The notes under the pieces: model-generated | What the model was told of the DNA's origin: nothing | The model's input: the letters and a program-made list of their open reading frames with translations, nothing else | Database searches by the model: none | Source of the DNA: AP-15 sp963787425 | GTDB lineage: Bacteria > Pseudomonadota > Alphaproteobacteria > ATCC43930 > CGMCC-115725 | Assembly (NCBI GenBank): GCA_963787425.1 | Contig: CAWBCV010000013.1 | Coordinates: 124,001-188,000 of the forward strand | Direction: 5' to 3' | Length of the DNA: 64,000 bases | Made by a program: the position numbers and the translations under genes | In this document: piece by piece, positions 1 to 7,964 of the stretch | Layout of the letters: each line of letters starts with the position of its first letter | Numbering within the stretch: position 1 is the first letter of the stretch

Positions 1-195
1 GCAGCCGGAGCGGCAGTCTACGGGCGCAGTTTCAGCCCGCTGATCACACTCAAGGCGCTTAGCTATTTTGATGATGTGGCGACACTGCCCGCTGACGTAC
101 AGGAACGGCTGCGGAGAGCGGTTGCCGCTGTCGATCCGGCCAGCCTGCCAGTGTTGACGCCGCATATTCGGCGCGACAATGGGCGCGCACCATGA
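1..195 (+). CDS. AbiEii/AbiGii-like nucleotidyltransferase toxin, C-terminal end (partial)
   Basis: Reading frame 1 is open from the window edge to a TGA at 193-195 and gives the last 64 residues of a protein whose start lies outside the window. The segment GRSFSPLITLKALSYF followed by LPADVQERL resembles the C-terminal helix region of proteins annotated as nucleotidyl transferase AbiEii/AbiGii toxin family. In that family the toxin is an NTase that transfers nucleotides to an RNA or protein target and is held in check by a neighbouring protein. The catalytic NTase core is not visible here, so the assignment rests on tail resemblance only. The TGA overlaps the ATG of the next gene (ATGA), which indicates co-translation with the small downstream protein. 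Confidence 0.55.
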   Translation, partial: AAGAAVYGRSFSPLITLKALSYFDDVATLPADVQERLRRAVAAVDPASLPVLTPHIRRDNGRAP

Positions 196-503
196 AGCCA
201 TTGCAGGCAACGCCTGAACTGCTGCGAGTTGCCCGCCGCGTCATGTGGTTCGAGGAGCCGGAGCGGGCGCTTGCCGATCCGGTGCAATTTCTAGTGCACG
301 TCATGGTGTTCGGTGGGGTCGAGGACTTGAAGGTGCTGCGCGGAATCGTCAGCAAGGACGACTATCGCGAAGTGCTGGAGCATGCCCCGGCCGGCGTTTT
401 CGACGTGCGGTCGTGGGCCTACTGGAATTTGGTTTGTGACCGGCAACCCACACCCCCTTTGCCGATGCGCACATTGCCACCGACGCGCCCAATGCCACGG
501 TAA
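192..503 (+). CDS. small conserved protein coupled to AbiEii-like NTase
   Basis: 103 codons starting with an ATG that shares four bases with the stop of the preceding gene. The product is acidic in its core, with VMWFEEPERALADPVQFLVH, then RGIVSKDDYREVLEHAP and the aromatic block FDVRSWAYWNL. I recall similar roughly 100-residue proteins sitting next to AbiEii-type nucleotidyltransferases. The position suggests an antitoxin or accessory partner, but I see no helix-turn-helix of the AbiEi type, so that role is inference. The last dozen residues (Pro/Arg-rich) look less conserved and may be an extension past the usual end. No signal peptide or membrane segment is visible. Confidence 0.6.
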   Translation: MKPLQATPELLRVARRVMWFEEPERALADPVQFLVHVMVFGGVEDLKVLRGIVSKDDYREVLEHAPAGVFDVRSWAYWNLVCDRQPTPPLPMRTLPPTRPMPR

Positions 504-679
504 ACCCGGTTGCACGGGCAGAGGGCGACAGCTTGCGAAGAGTAGTCCGGCAATCCTGCCGCCCGCCTCGCAGTGCCACGAACCGCCGATTACACGCCGC
601 TGCAGCTTGCTTGGGTCCGGGATACGAGGCAAGTTCCCTTCGTCAGACGACTGCACCAACAGATCCGGGAGCGGAGACG

Positions 680-1493
680 ATGCCGATCCATACCGAAGAC
701 CTCGAATACTACCGTGCGGCAGACGTTCCGTTGCTCGCCCGGTTTTATCGCCCGGAAGGCCAGGCCCCGTTCCCGGCGGTGCTGGAAGTGCATGGTGGCG
801 CATGGACGTCGGGCGACCGGTTCAACAATGTTTCAATAGCCGAGCACCTCGCCGCGCACGGCATCGCCGTGCTGTCGATCGACTTCCGCATGCCGCCGGT
901 GGCGCGCTACCCCGATACGGTTGCAGATGTGAATTTCGGCATTCGCTTTCTGAAGGCGAATGCCGAGCGGTTCGCCACGCGCCCGGAACTGGTCGGCGGG
1001 CTCGGCACGTCTTCCGGCGGGCACCTCCTGCTGCTCAACGCACTGCGGCCGCGCGACCCCCGCTACGCTGCGGCCCCGCTGCCAGGGAGCGACGCGCGCC
1101 TTGCGTTTGCGGTCGCCTGCTGGCCGGTGGCCGATCCGCTCGCCCGCTATCGCGCGGTTCATCGAGCGCGGCAACGACCGGCTGGTCGAAGCCCACCACC
1201 AGTTCTGGCCGTCCGAAGAAACGATGTCGGAAGGCAGCCCGCAGCTGATCCTGGAACGCGGCGAAACGGTCGACAAGCCGACCGCGCTGATCATGCAGGG
1301 TACCGCCGACGACAATCTGACCCCCGCCATGGCCAGCAACTTCGCGGCCGCCTATACCAAAGCCGGCGGCTCGATCGCATTCCACAAATTCGACGGCCAA
1401 CCGCACGCCTTCATCCCGCGCGACCCCGCTTCGCCGGATGCGCGGCGGGCCCTCGAGCTGATCACGGACTTCATCCACCACCAGACACGCTGA
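680..1493 (+). pseudogene. alpha/beta hydrolase (esterase-like), one frameshift
   Basis: An ATG at 680 opens an esterase/lipase-type alpha/beta hydrolase with an oxyanion-hole motif HGGAW near residue 38 and a nucleophile elbow GTSSGG near residue 115. The frame is lost at about 1153-1160, after the residues ADPLARYR. The homologous continuation (FIERGNDRLVEAHHQFW, then the acid region MQGTADDNLTP and the His region DGQPHAFIPRD) is in the next frame and ends at a TGA at 1491-1493. One extra base in a GCGCG context explains it. Together the halves make about 270 residues, the usual size for the family, and all three catalytic positions are recognisable. It is either a recent pseudogene or a sequencing error. 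The physiological substrate is unknown. Confidence 0.75.
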
Positions 1494-1559
1494 GGCCGAG
1501 AACCGACGACGGCGGCTGGACGTTAGCTCGTAGGCCGATACAGCCTGCGAGGTATAACG

Positions 1560-2000
1560 ATGTTGCGCCACTTCCTTCTGAGCATCGGGTTGGCGTCGAT
1601 TGTGGCTATGACGGCAGCGCAATCCGCGGCCGCCGCCGCCGATCCCGCCGAGTTTATCCGCACACTCGGCAACCAGGCCATCGAGGTGATCCGCTCTGCT
1701 GCAAGCCCGGATCAGAAGAGGGCCTATTTCCACCGGGCGCTTCACCAGGATTTCGATCTGAGGAGGATTCGCCGTTTCGTTCTCGGCCGGTATTGGCGGC
1801 CGGCGAGCGAGCCGGAGCGGGAGGCGTTCAAAGGCGTTTTGGAAGCTCATCTCGCGAGCTTCTATGGTGAGCGCTTAGCGCAATACAACGGCGAGAGCCT
1901 GAGGGTGATAGGCAGCCGCACCGAGCCCGGTGGTGCGATCGTCACGAGTGAGATAATTCGTCCGCAGGGGCCGCCAATCAGGGACCGGGGAATTGGTTAG
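1560..2000 (+). CDS. MlaC/Ttg2D-family periplasmic phospholipid-binding protein, C-terminally shortened
   Basis: 146 residues with a clear Sec signal peptide (hydrophobic stretch to about residue 26, Ala-rich cleavage region). The MlaC-type helical domain follows (AEFIRTLGNQAIEVI; FHRALHQDFDLRRIRRFVLGRYW; EAHLASFYGERLAQY). MlaC proteins carry phospholipids between the outer-membrane and inner-membrane parts of the Mla lipid-asymmetry system and are usually about 200 residues. Here the frame stops just after IVTSEIIRPQGPPI, so roughly the last 50 residues of the lipid-binding fold are missing. No other frame before ettA supplies them. No Mla partner genes are nearby. It is probably a non-functional remnant, although its start and signal peptide are intact. 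Confidence 0.7.
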   Translation: MLRHFLLSIGLASIVAMTAAQSAAAAADPAEFIRTLGNQAIEVIRSAASPDQKRAYFHRALHQDFDLRRIRRFVLGRYWRPASEPEREAFKGVLEAHLASFYGERLAQYNGESLRVIGSRTEPGGAIVTSEIIRPQGPPIRDRGIG

Positions 2001-2031
2001 TGGCAGCAGCGTTCCGGCCCGCTGAGCCACT
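1999..2031. terminator. interrupted hairpin between two convergent genes
   Basis: Arms AGTGGC and GCCACT enclose a second stem CAGCG/CGCTG with an eight-base loop, exactly in the 46-base gap between the mlaC-like stop and the 3' end of ettA. There is no T-run on either side, so it may be a bidirectional transcription brake rather than a classic intrinsic terminator. Confidence 0.4.
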
Positions 2032-2046
2032 CAGTTACGGGTCCCT

Positions 2047-3729
2047 TCAATTTCGGGTTAGCGGCTTGTAGCGGATGCGGTGCGGCTGATCGGCCTCGGC
2101 GCCGAGGCGGCGGCGCCGGTCGGCCTCGTAATCGGCGTAGTTGCCTTCGAACCAGACCACCTGGCTCTCGCCTTCGAAGGCGAGGATGTGAGTGGCGACC
2201 CGGTCGAGAAACCAGCGGTCGTGCGTGATGATGACGGCGCAGCCGGGATAGTCGAGCAGTGCCTCTTCGAGAGCGCGTAAGGTATCGACGTCGAGATCGT
2301 TGGTCGGTTCGTCGAGCAGCAGCGCATTTGCGCCGGTCTTCAGCATCTTGGAGATGTGGACGCGATTGCGTTCACCGCCCGACAGCTGGCCTACCTTCTT
2401 TTGCTGGTCGGGCCCGCGAAAGTTGAACAGCGCGCAATAGGCGCGGCTGGCCATTTTGCGTCGGCCGAGGTCGATCTCGTCCTGTCCGTCCGAGATCTCC
2501 TGCCAAACCGTGTTAGCCGCGACGAGGGTATCGCGGGATTGGTCGACATAGCCGAGCTTGACGGTGTCGCCGACCCGGAACGTCCCGCTATCAGGCGTTT
2601 CGTGCCCGGTGATCATGCGAAACAGCGTCGTCTTGCCCGCCCCGTTGGGGCCGATCACGCCGACGATGCCGCCGGGCGGCAGGCGGAAATCGAGCGCCTC
2701 GATCAGCAGCCGATCGCCAAAGGCTTTCGAAACGTGCTGCGCCTCGATCACCAGGTCGCCGAGCCTCGGGCCCGGCGGCAAGACGATCTGAGCCGTCTCG
2801 GGGGCCTTCTCTCGGCTCTCCGCGACGAGCGCCTCATACGCCGAGAGCCGGGCCTTGCTCTTCGCCTGACGTGCCCGCGGGCTCTGCCTCACCCATTCGA
2901 GCTCGCGTTCGAGGGTGCGGCGGCGCGCCGCTTCTTGCCGTCCTTCCTGCTCGAGGCGCTGCTGTTTCTGGTCGAGCCATCCCGAATAATTGCCCTCGTA
3001 AGGGATGCCGCGGCCGCGGTCGAGCTCGAGGATCCAGCCCGCGACCTCGTCGAGGAAATAGCGGTCGTGGGTCACCGTCACGACGGTGCCGGGGTAGTCT
3101 TCGAGAAAGCGCTGCAGCCAGGCGACCGATTCAGCGTCGAGATGGTTGGTCGGCTCGTCGAGCAGCAGCAAATCGGGCCGCTGCAGCAGAAGCCGGCACA
3201 ATGCGACGCGGCGCCGCTCGCCGCCCGACAAATTGGCGACCTCGGCGTCGCCCGGCGGACAGCGCAGCGCGTCCATCGCGATCTCGACAGTGCGGTCGAG
3301 GTCCCAAGCTCCCGCCTGCTCGATCTTTTCCTGCAATTCGCCCTGCTCGGCGATCAGCGCGTCCATTTCGGCTTGCGAGAGGTCTTCGGCAAAGCGCGCG
3401 CTGACCGCCTCGAAACGGTCGAGCAGGGCCTTGGTCTCGGCGAGCCCTTCGATGACATTGCCGAAAACGTCCTTCATCGGATCGAGCGCCGGCTCCTGCG
3501 GCAGATAGCCGACCCGCGCCCCGTCCGCCGCCCAAGCCTCGCCGGCAAATTCCCGCTCCTCGCCTGCCATGATGCGCAGCAGCGTCGACTTGCCGGCGCC
3601 GTTCGGCCCCAGCACGCCGATCTTGGCCCCCGGCAGAAACGACAGCCAGACGTCCTTCAGCACCTCGCGCCCGCCGGCATAGGTCTTGTCCAACCCCTTC
3701 ATCACATAGATGTACTGATACGCCGCCAT
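2047..3729 (-). CDS. ettA: energy-dependent translational throttle protein EttA (ABC-F ATPase)
   Basis: 560 residues, matching EttA's usual 555-560. Two ABC cassettes are visible. The first has Walker A GPNGAGKST at residues 41-49, signature LSGGERRRVAL and Walker B LLLLDEPTNHLD. The second has GPNGAGKTT, LSGGERNRVHI and LLLDEPTNDLD. Between them lie the arm insertion and the charged linker RQSPRARQAKSKARL typical of ABC-F proteins. EttA binds the ribosomal E site and gates entry into elongation according to the ATP/ADP ratio. There are no membrane segments. The start MAAYQYIYVMKGL matches known EttA N-termini; an ATG ten codons upstream (3759) is less likely. It is apparently monocistronic. 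A diverged piece of a second ettA lies at 6333-6488. Confidence 0.95.
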   Translation of the reverse strand: MAAYQYIYVMKGLDKTYAGGREVLKDVWLSFLPGAKIGVLGPNGAGKSTLLRIMAGEEREFAGEAWAADGARVGYLPQEPALDPMKDVFGNVIEGLAETKALLDRFEAVSARFAEDLSQAEMDALIAEQGELQEKIEQAGAWDLDRTVEIAMDALRCPPGDAEVANLSGGERRRVALCRLLLQRPDLLLLDEPTNHLDAESVAWLQRFLEDYPGTVVTVTHDRYFLDEVAGWILELDRGRGIPYEGNYSGWLDQKQQRLEQEGRQEAARRRTLERELEWVRQSPRARQAKSKARLSAYEALVAESREKAPETAQIVLPPGPRLGDLVIEAQHVSKAFGDRLLIEALDFRLPPGGIVGVIGPNGAGKTTLFRMITGHETPDSGTFRVGDTVKLGYVDQSRDTLVAANTVWQEISDGQDEIDLGRRKMASRAYCALFNFRGPDQQKKVGQLSGGERNRVHISKMLKTGANALLLDEPTNDLDVDTLRALEEALLDYPGCAVIITHDRWFLDRVATHILAFEGESQVVWFEGNYADYEADRRRRLGAEADQPHRIRYKPLTRN

Positions 3730-4126
3730 CGGAAATCCTGCCAAACTGTGCCAAGTCAAAATTCGCGCATTATCTTTGATCTTATCAAACCGAGCCGCCT
3801 TGGGATGGCGGCTGCGAATTTCGAACTACAATCAATGATTGAACCGACAATTCCACGTTGCTGCATCTGCAGCGAATCAGCAGCAAAACCTCGTCCTTAG
3901 ATTGCAGCTACCTCCCATAACAGGTCAGCCACCCTCTAGGCACCACGTCCGCGCCCGTCGTCGTTTAGCAGTCCTCAACCACCGCCGGCGTGTCTTCGAC
4001 CTCACCAGCAGCTGGTTTGACGCTGGATATTAACCGGACGGAGGCAAATTTGTGGTGACTTCGATTTGGCCATTTCAAGCCGCGCTGTCCGGCGCGCCGA
4101 TACGCGGAACCCGAGCGTGAGGAGCC
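3730..4126. other. intergenic, no gene recognised
   Basis: About 400 bases of lower GC than the surroundings between the 5' end of ettA and the 3' end of the cyclase gene. It must hold the ettA promoter (minus strand). A TTGATA-like hexamer is present near 3784-3789, but no well-spaced -10 partner is convincing. Short open frames here have no recognisable similarity. Confidence 0.4.
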
Positions 4127-6187
4127 TCATTCTTCCGGGAAGCCGATGCGGCGTAGGCCCGCGTCCAAAGTTTTGTCCTGCAGCGCCCAGAACTGCGGAG
4201 CCTTATCCTTGCTGGTCCAAGGCAGAAATGCGTACCATTGGGCGAGCGAGTTGATCTCCGGCTTTAGTTTTAGCAACTCGGCGAGCGCCACCTTTGCCGC
4301 GTCGAGGTCGCCTTTGAGCGCCAGCGCTCCGGCCAGGCCGTAGGCAGTAGTCCAGACCCGCGGGTTTGCGGTACGCCCCCTGGTGAACAGGTCAATTGCC
4401 TCGTTCACATGGTTCGAAACCAGCTGGCACCAGCCCAATAGCTCATAACGCCAATATATATTCGGGTCACGCGGGCTCAGTCGGAGGCTCTTTTCACCTC
4501 TATCAATCGCGTCCGCAGGTTCGCCCAGGAAGAGCAGCGTCCAACCGAGCTGCATGTTGGCCCACTCGAAGTTGGGATCGAGTATGATCGCCTTTTCAAA
4601 GGCTATCTGTAACTCGGATAAGCAACTCTGCGTTCGCCGCAAGACTCCAAGGATTGCGTAAGCCATTGGCTCATTCGGATCACTCTCGATCGCTTCGAAG
4701 AGCAACTTTTCAACTCGCGCTGCAGCTTGTTGCCCTTCATCTTGTTGAAACGAGGTGCTAGTAGTCCAGAGGGTGGCCACTTTCCCGACGAGGGCCCTTG
4801 CAATTCCAATCCTCGCCCTGGCAGAGCGCGGATCGATTTCTAATGCGCGCTCGAATGCGTTTAGGGCCTCTTGCATTGTTTTTGGGGTTTGCAGTCCGTA
4901 CCACAGGGCCCAACCACGCATAACGAGATCCCGCGCGTCGGGATCGATCGCGTTCTCCTGCTCGATCCGGTGGCTGGCGTCGCGGAGGAGCTCAATATTC
5001 AGGGTCCAAGCCAGGCGGCCGGTGATCTCGCTCTGCGCCTTCGCGAGGTTGGCAAGATTGGTGTCGAACTGGTCGGCCCAGAGATGCGCGCCGCTTTCGG
5101 CATCGATCAGCTGGGCGTTCACCCGAACCTGATCGCCCGTGCGGCGCACGCTGCCTTCGAGGACATAGCGAACGCCGAGCTCGCGCCCGATCTGCTTTAC
5201 GTCGATCGGCTTGCCCTTATAGCTGAAAGCAGTGGTGCGGGCGATAACAAAGCTCCCGGAGATCCGCGACAGATCGGTTGTCAAATCGTCGGTCATGCCG
5301 TCGGCGAAATATTCCTGGTCGGGATCGCTCGACAGGTTGGTGAAAGGCAGAACGACGATGGACAGGCGCGGCGCTGATTTTGCCTCGGCGGCAGGCGGGC
5401 GTTGCGCGCTCGCGGCCACCGACGCCTGACCCGGTACAGGCGATGAATTTCCTTTGGGCCAAACCCACCAGACGGCAGTCCCAATGCCGATTGCAGCGAC
5501 AATGCCAGCCATGAGGATAGCCAGCCGCGAGCGGTTGCGCCGACTTGGCCCGATGAGCCGCGATGGAGTCGCCACTTCTGGTAACGACCTCACCGAAGCA
5601 GCTCTCAATTCATAGGCGTGGACCGGCTGCGCGATGTTTTTGACATTTTGTTCCCCGAGGTCGTCGAAACTGTAGGAGAGCCTGTCACCGATATGATCGC
5701 GCGCCGTGCGCGAGATGCAGAGGCCGCCAGGTTCCACCAATGCCTCCAGCCGCGCGGCGATGTTGACACCGTCGCCGTAAATGTCGCCGCCGTCGGCGAT
5801 GACGTCCCCGAGATTGACCCCGATCCGAAAGGTAATGCGCTTGTCTTCAGGCAACTCCGCGCCGCGGTCCGCCATCGCCCGCTGGATCTCGACGGCGCAA
5901 CGCACCGCGTCGACGACGCTCGAAAATTCCACCAGCATGCCGTCGCCGGTGGTCTTGACGATCCGCCCGCGATGCTCCCGGATCTTCGGGTCGACGAGCT
6001 CGCGGCGGTGCGCCTTCAGGTGGTTGAGGGTGCCCTCCTCGTCCGCTCCCATCAGCCGCGAATAACCCGCCACATCGGCGGCGAGGATCGCCGCAAGCCG
6101 GCGCGTCGTAGCCGCGGCTACGGCCTCACGCGATCCTCCCCTGTGATCGATGATGCCGCGGTCGACGAATGCGCGCCCTTGGGCCAC
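4127..6187 (-). CDS. class III adenylate/guanylate cyclase with TolB-like domain and TPR repeats
   Basis: 686 residues in four parts. A class III cyclase catalytic domain (about 30-190) carries LAAILAADVAGYSRLM with the metal Asp38, TTGDGMLVEF with the second Asp82, and DIYGDGVNIAARLE. A single transmembrane helix lies at 222-243. A TolB-like domain (about 273-385) has LSIVVLPFTNLSSDPDQEYF and the DGMTDDLTTDLSRISG block. A C-terminal run of TPR-like helices spans about 430-640 (ALNAFERALEIDPRSARARIG). Such proteins are common and multicopy in rhizobia and relatives. They are thought to make cAMP in response to unknown inputs, with TPRs mediating interaction. Both metal-binding aspartates are present, so it is probably active. 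A wrecked paralogue lies at 18538-18880. Confidence 0.92.
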   Translation of the reverse strand: MAQGRAFVDRGIIDHRGGSREAVAAATTRRLAAILAADVAGYSRLMGADEEGTLNHLKAHRRELVDPKIREHRGRIVKTTGDGMLVEFSSVVDAVRCAVEIQRAMADRGAELPEDKRITFRIGVNLGDVIADGGDIYGDGVNIAARLEALVEPGGLCISRTARDHIGDRLSYSFDDLGEQNVKNIAQPVHAYELRAASVRSLPEVATPSRLIGPSRRNRSRLAILMAGIVAAIGIGTAVWWVWPKGNSSPVPGQASVAASAQRPPAAEAKSAPRLSIVVLPFTNLSSDPDQEYFADGMTDDLTTDLSRISGSFVIARTTAFSYKGKPIDVKQIGRELGVRYVLEGSVRRTGDQVRVNAQLIDAESGAHLWADQFDTNLANLAKAQSEITGRLAWTLNIELLRDASHRIEQENAIDPDARDLVMRGWALWYGLQTPKTMQEALNAFERALEIDPRSARARIGIARALVGKVATLWTTSTSFQQDEGQQAAARVEKLLFEAIESDPNEPMAYAILGVLRRTQSCLSELQIAFEKAIILDPNFEWANMQLGWTLLFLGEPADAIDRGEKSLRLSPRDPNIYWRYELLGWCQLVSNHVNEAIDLFTRGRTANPRVWTTAYGLAGALALKGDLDAAKVALAELLKLKPEINSLAQWYAFLPWTSKDKAPQFWALQDKTLDAGLRRIGFPEE

Positions 6188-6332
6188 CCTGTCAGCCCCA
6201 CTTCCGTACAGCTTGGTTAAGCGCCGTCCGCCAGCATAACCGCTGCGATAGTCCGAGGTCCATGGACTTCAGGCGGCGGCACCGGCCAGGACTCGCTCGC
6301 GCCCGCGCGTTTCTGATGTCGATCGGCGCCAG

Positions 6333-6488
6333 CAGCGCATCCTTTGCGATCTCGACGGTGCGGTCGAGATCTCAGGCGCCGGCCTATCGATCCCTTCCTG
6401 GAGTTCCCCTTGCTCGGCGACCAGCGCATCCATTTCGGCTTCCGAAAGATCCTCGGCAAAGCGCGCGCTGACCGCCTCGAAACGTTCG
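6333..6488 (-). pseudogene. ettA fragment (diverged partial copy)
   Basis: This stretch aligns base for base, with scattered differences, to the internal part of ettA at about 3268-3425. Both share, for example, GCAAAGCGCGCGCTGACCGC and the block encoding AEMDAL. It encodes the ARFAEDLSEAEMDALVAEQGELQEG region of the first cassette and is then broken by frame changes. It ends abruptly at 6488, just before the TAA of the next minus-strand gene. Neither Walker motif is present, so it cannot make a functional protein. Divergence from the intact gene (roughly one base in six to eight) argues for an old paralogue or a foreign ettA rather than a recent duplication. Confidence 0.8.
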
Positions 6489-6490
6489 GG

Positions 6491-7702
6491 TTAATATTGG
6501 CCGCGGGGCTCGAGGCCGAAGGCGTGCTGGCCGTACATCGTGCCGACCGCGTCCCAATTGAGGCTGACATGGCGGGCGACGGCGTTGACGTCGCGCCAGG
6601 CGCGTTGCACCGGGTTGCTGAGCATCAGGCCATAGCCGCCGGTCGATGCGTTGAGCGCCTCTACGGCCTGAAGGGCGAGCCTGGTCGCATAAGCTTGGTT
6701 GCGGCGGCAGCGGATGCGGTCGGCGACAGTGATCTCCTCGCCGGCCCGCAATTTTTCCATCGCGTTCCGCAGATCTGTCACAAGGATCATCTCCGCCGCC
6801 TCGGTCGCGGCAGAGGCTTCCGCCACGCGCAGCTGCACGGTGGCGAATTGGGCCATTGCGAGCCCGCCGCCGGCCAGCGCGCCGCGGGTCTCGCGCCCGG
6901 TCGTCATCGCCAGATAGGCATCGAGCGCCCCTTTTGCGGCGCCGACCGCGGTCGAGGCCAGCATCGAGGCGCCGAGCACCAACAGCGGCAGGCGGTAGAG
7001 CGGGTTCTTGTGATATTGCGCGCCGGGTGTGCAGCCCGAGCGGGTATCGGCGAACAACAGCACGCGACGCAGCGGCACAAAGGCCTCGTGCACGATGATG
7101 TTCTTGCTGCCGGTCCCCGACAGTCCGCAGACGAACCAATTGTCCTCGATCTCGACATCGCCGATCGGCAACAGAAAAAACGCGCCTTCATAGGGCGGCG
7201 CGTCGCCCGGCGGCGTGATCAGGGCGCCGAGCCTGATCCAGCTCGAATGATCGCAGCCGCTGGCGAACGACCACTTGCCGCTCAGCAGGTAGCCGCCATC
7301 CGTCGGGACCGCCGCGCCGGTCGGGGCGAAACAGGCGCAGGTGAAGGGGTCGTCCCCGCCGCCCCACAATTCACGCTGTGTCTCGATCGGGAAATGGCCG
7401 AACGAGATGCCGTTGGAGAGAGCGCCGTTGAGCGCCCAGCCTGTCGAGGCGCAAGCCGCCGATACCGCCAGCGCGATCTCCAGCGCGACCACGGCGTCGT
7501 ATTCGAAGCCGCCGAACTCCTTTGGCCGGCAGGTCCGCAGCAGTTCCGCATCGCGGATCTTGGCGATTATGTGCGGCGCGATAGTGCGGTTGCGCTCGGT
7601 CTCTTCGGCCAACTCCCGGATCTCGGGCAGCATCGCCTTGGCGCGGGCGATAAGTTCCTCCGGGCCGGACGGTGCGACAAGGCGAACGGCGGCACTCGTC
7701 AT
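6491..7702 (-). CDS. acyl-CoA dehydrogenase-fold flavin monooxygenase (HsaA/HpaH-like)
   Basis: 403 residues of the acyl-CoA dehydrogenase fold. N-terminal helices (AKAMLPEIRELAEETER) precede CRPKEFGGFEYDAV and SAACASTGWALN. The central beta domain has LSGKWSFASGCDHSSWI, and the C-terminal tail is GTMYGQHAFGLEPRGQY. This pattern fits group D flavin-dependent two-component monooxygenases, which hydroxylate aromatic or steroid-like substrates using reduced flavin from a separate reductase, rather than true acyl-CoA dehydrogenases. No reductase gene is adjacent. It is divergent from the CoA-transferase gene and part of an accessory catabolic block. The substrate cannot be predicted. Its 3' end abuts the ettA fragment, suggesting a recombination boundary. 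Confidence 0.8.
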   Translation of the reverse strand: MTSAAVRLVAPSGPEELIARAKAMLPEIRELAEETERNRTIAPHIIAKIRDAELLRTCRPKEFGGFEYDAVVALEIALAVSAACASTGWALNGALSNGISFGHFPIETQRELWGGGDDPFTCACFAPTGAAVPTDGGYLLSGKWSFASGCDHSSWIRLGALITPPGDAPPYEGAFFLLPIGDVEIEDNWFVCGLSGTGSKNIIVHEAFVPLRRVLLFADTRSGCTPGAQYHKNPLYRLPLLVLGASMLASTAVGAAKGALDAYLAMTTGRETRGALAGGGLAMAQFATVQLRVAEASAATEAAEMILVTDLRNAMEKLRAGEEITVADRIRCRRNQAYATRLALQAVEALNASTGGYGLMLSNPVQRAWRDVNAVARHVSLNWDAVGTMYGQHAFGLEPRGQY

Positions 7703-7964
7703 GGGCCTCTCCGGGGATGTCCTCGAGCGCGCTCAGGATGCCTCCGCCCCGAAATCACGACAAGCGGAAACCTAGCCTGCTTCTCACGCCCCTCTCTCGG
7801 GGTGACGGGCATTTGACGTTGACGGCGGAGCGAAGAAGGCTGACAGTCCGAACATGATCCTGTTGCCAGGGTAAGGCCCGTAATCAGCTTTGAACCCGTC
7901 GCCCGATAGACCAAAGGATCAGGCAGCGCACGGCGGGAACCGAACACGACCAGGAGGGAATCAT

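Noticed and set aside
382..1248. 288-codon frame overlapping the first two small genes and the hydrolase
   Set aside because: Cys/Arg/Pro-rich shadow frame; the hydrolase frame carries the motifs.
2356..3900. 514-codon plus-strand open frame across ettA
   Set aside because: Antisense shadow of a well-supported ABC-F gene; no start context and an Arg/Ala/Leu-biased product without motifs.
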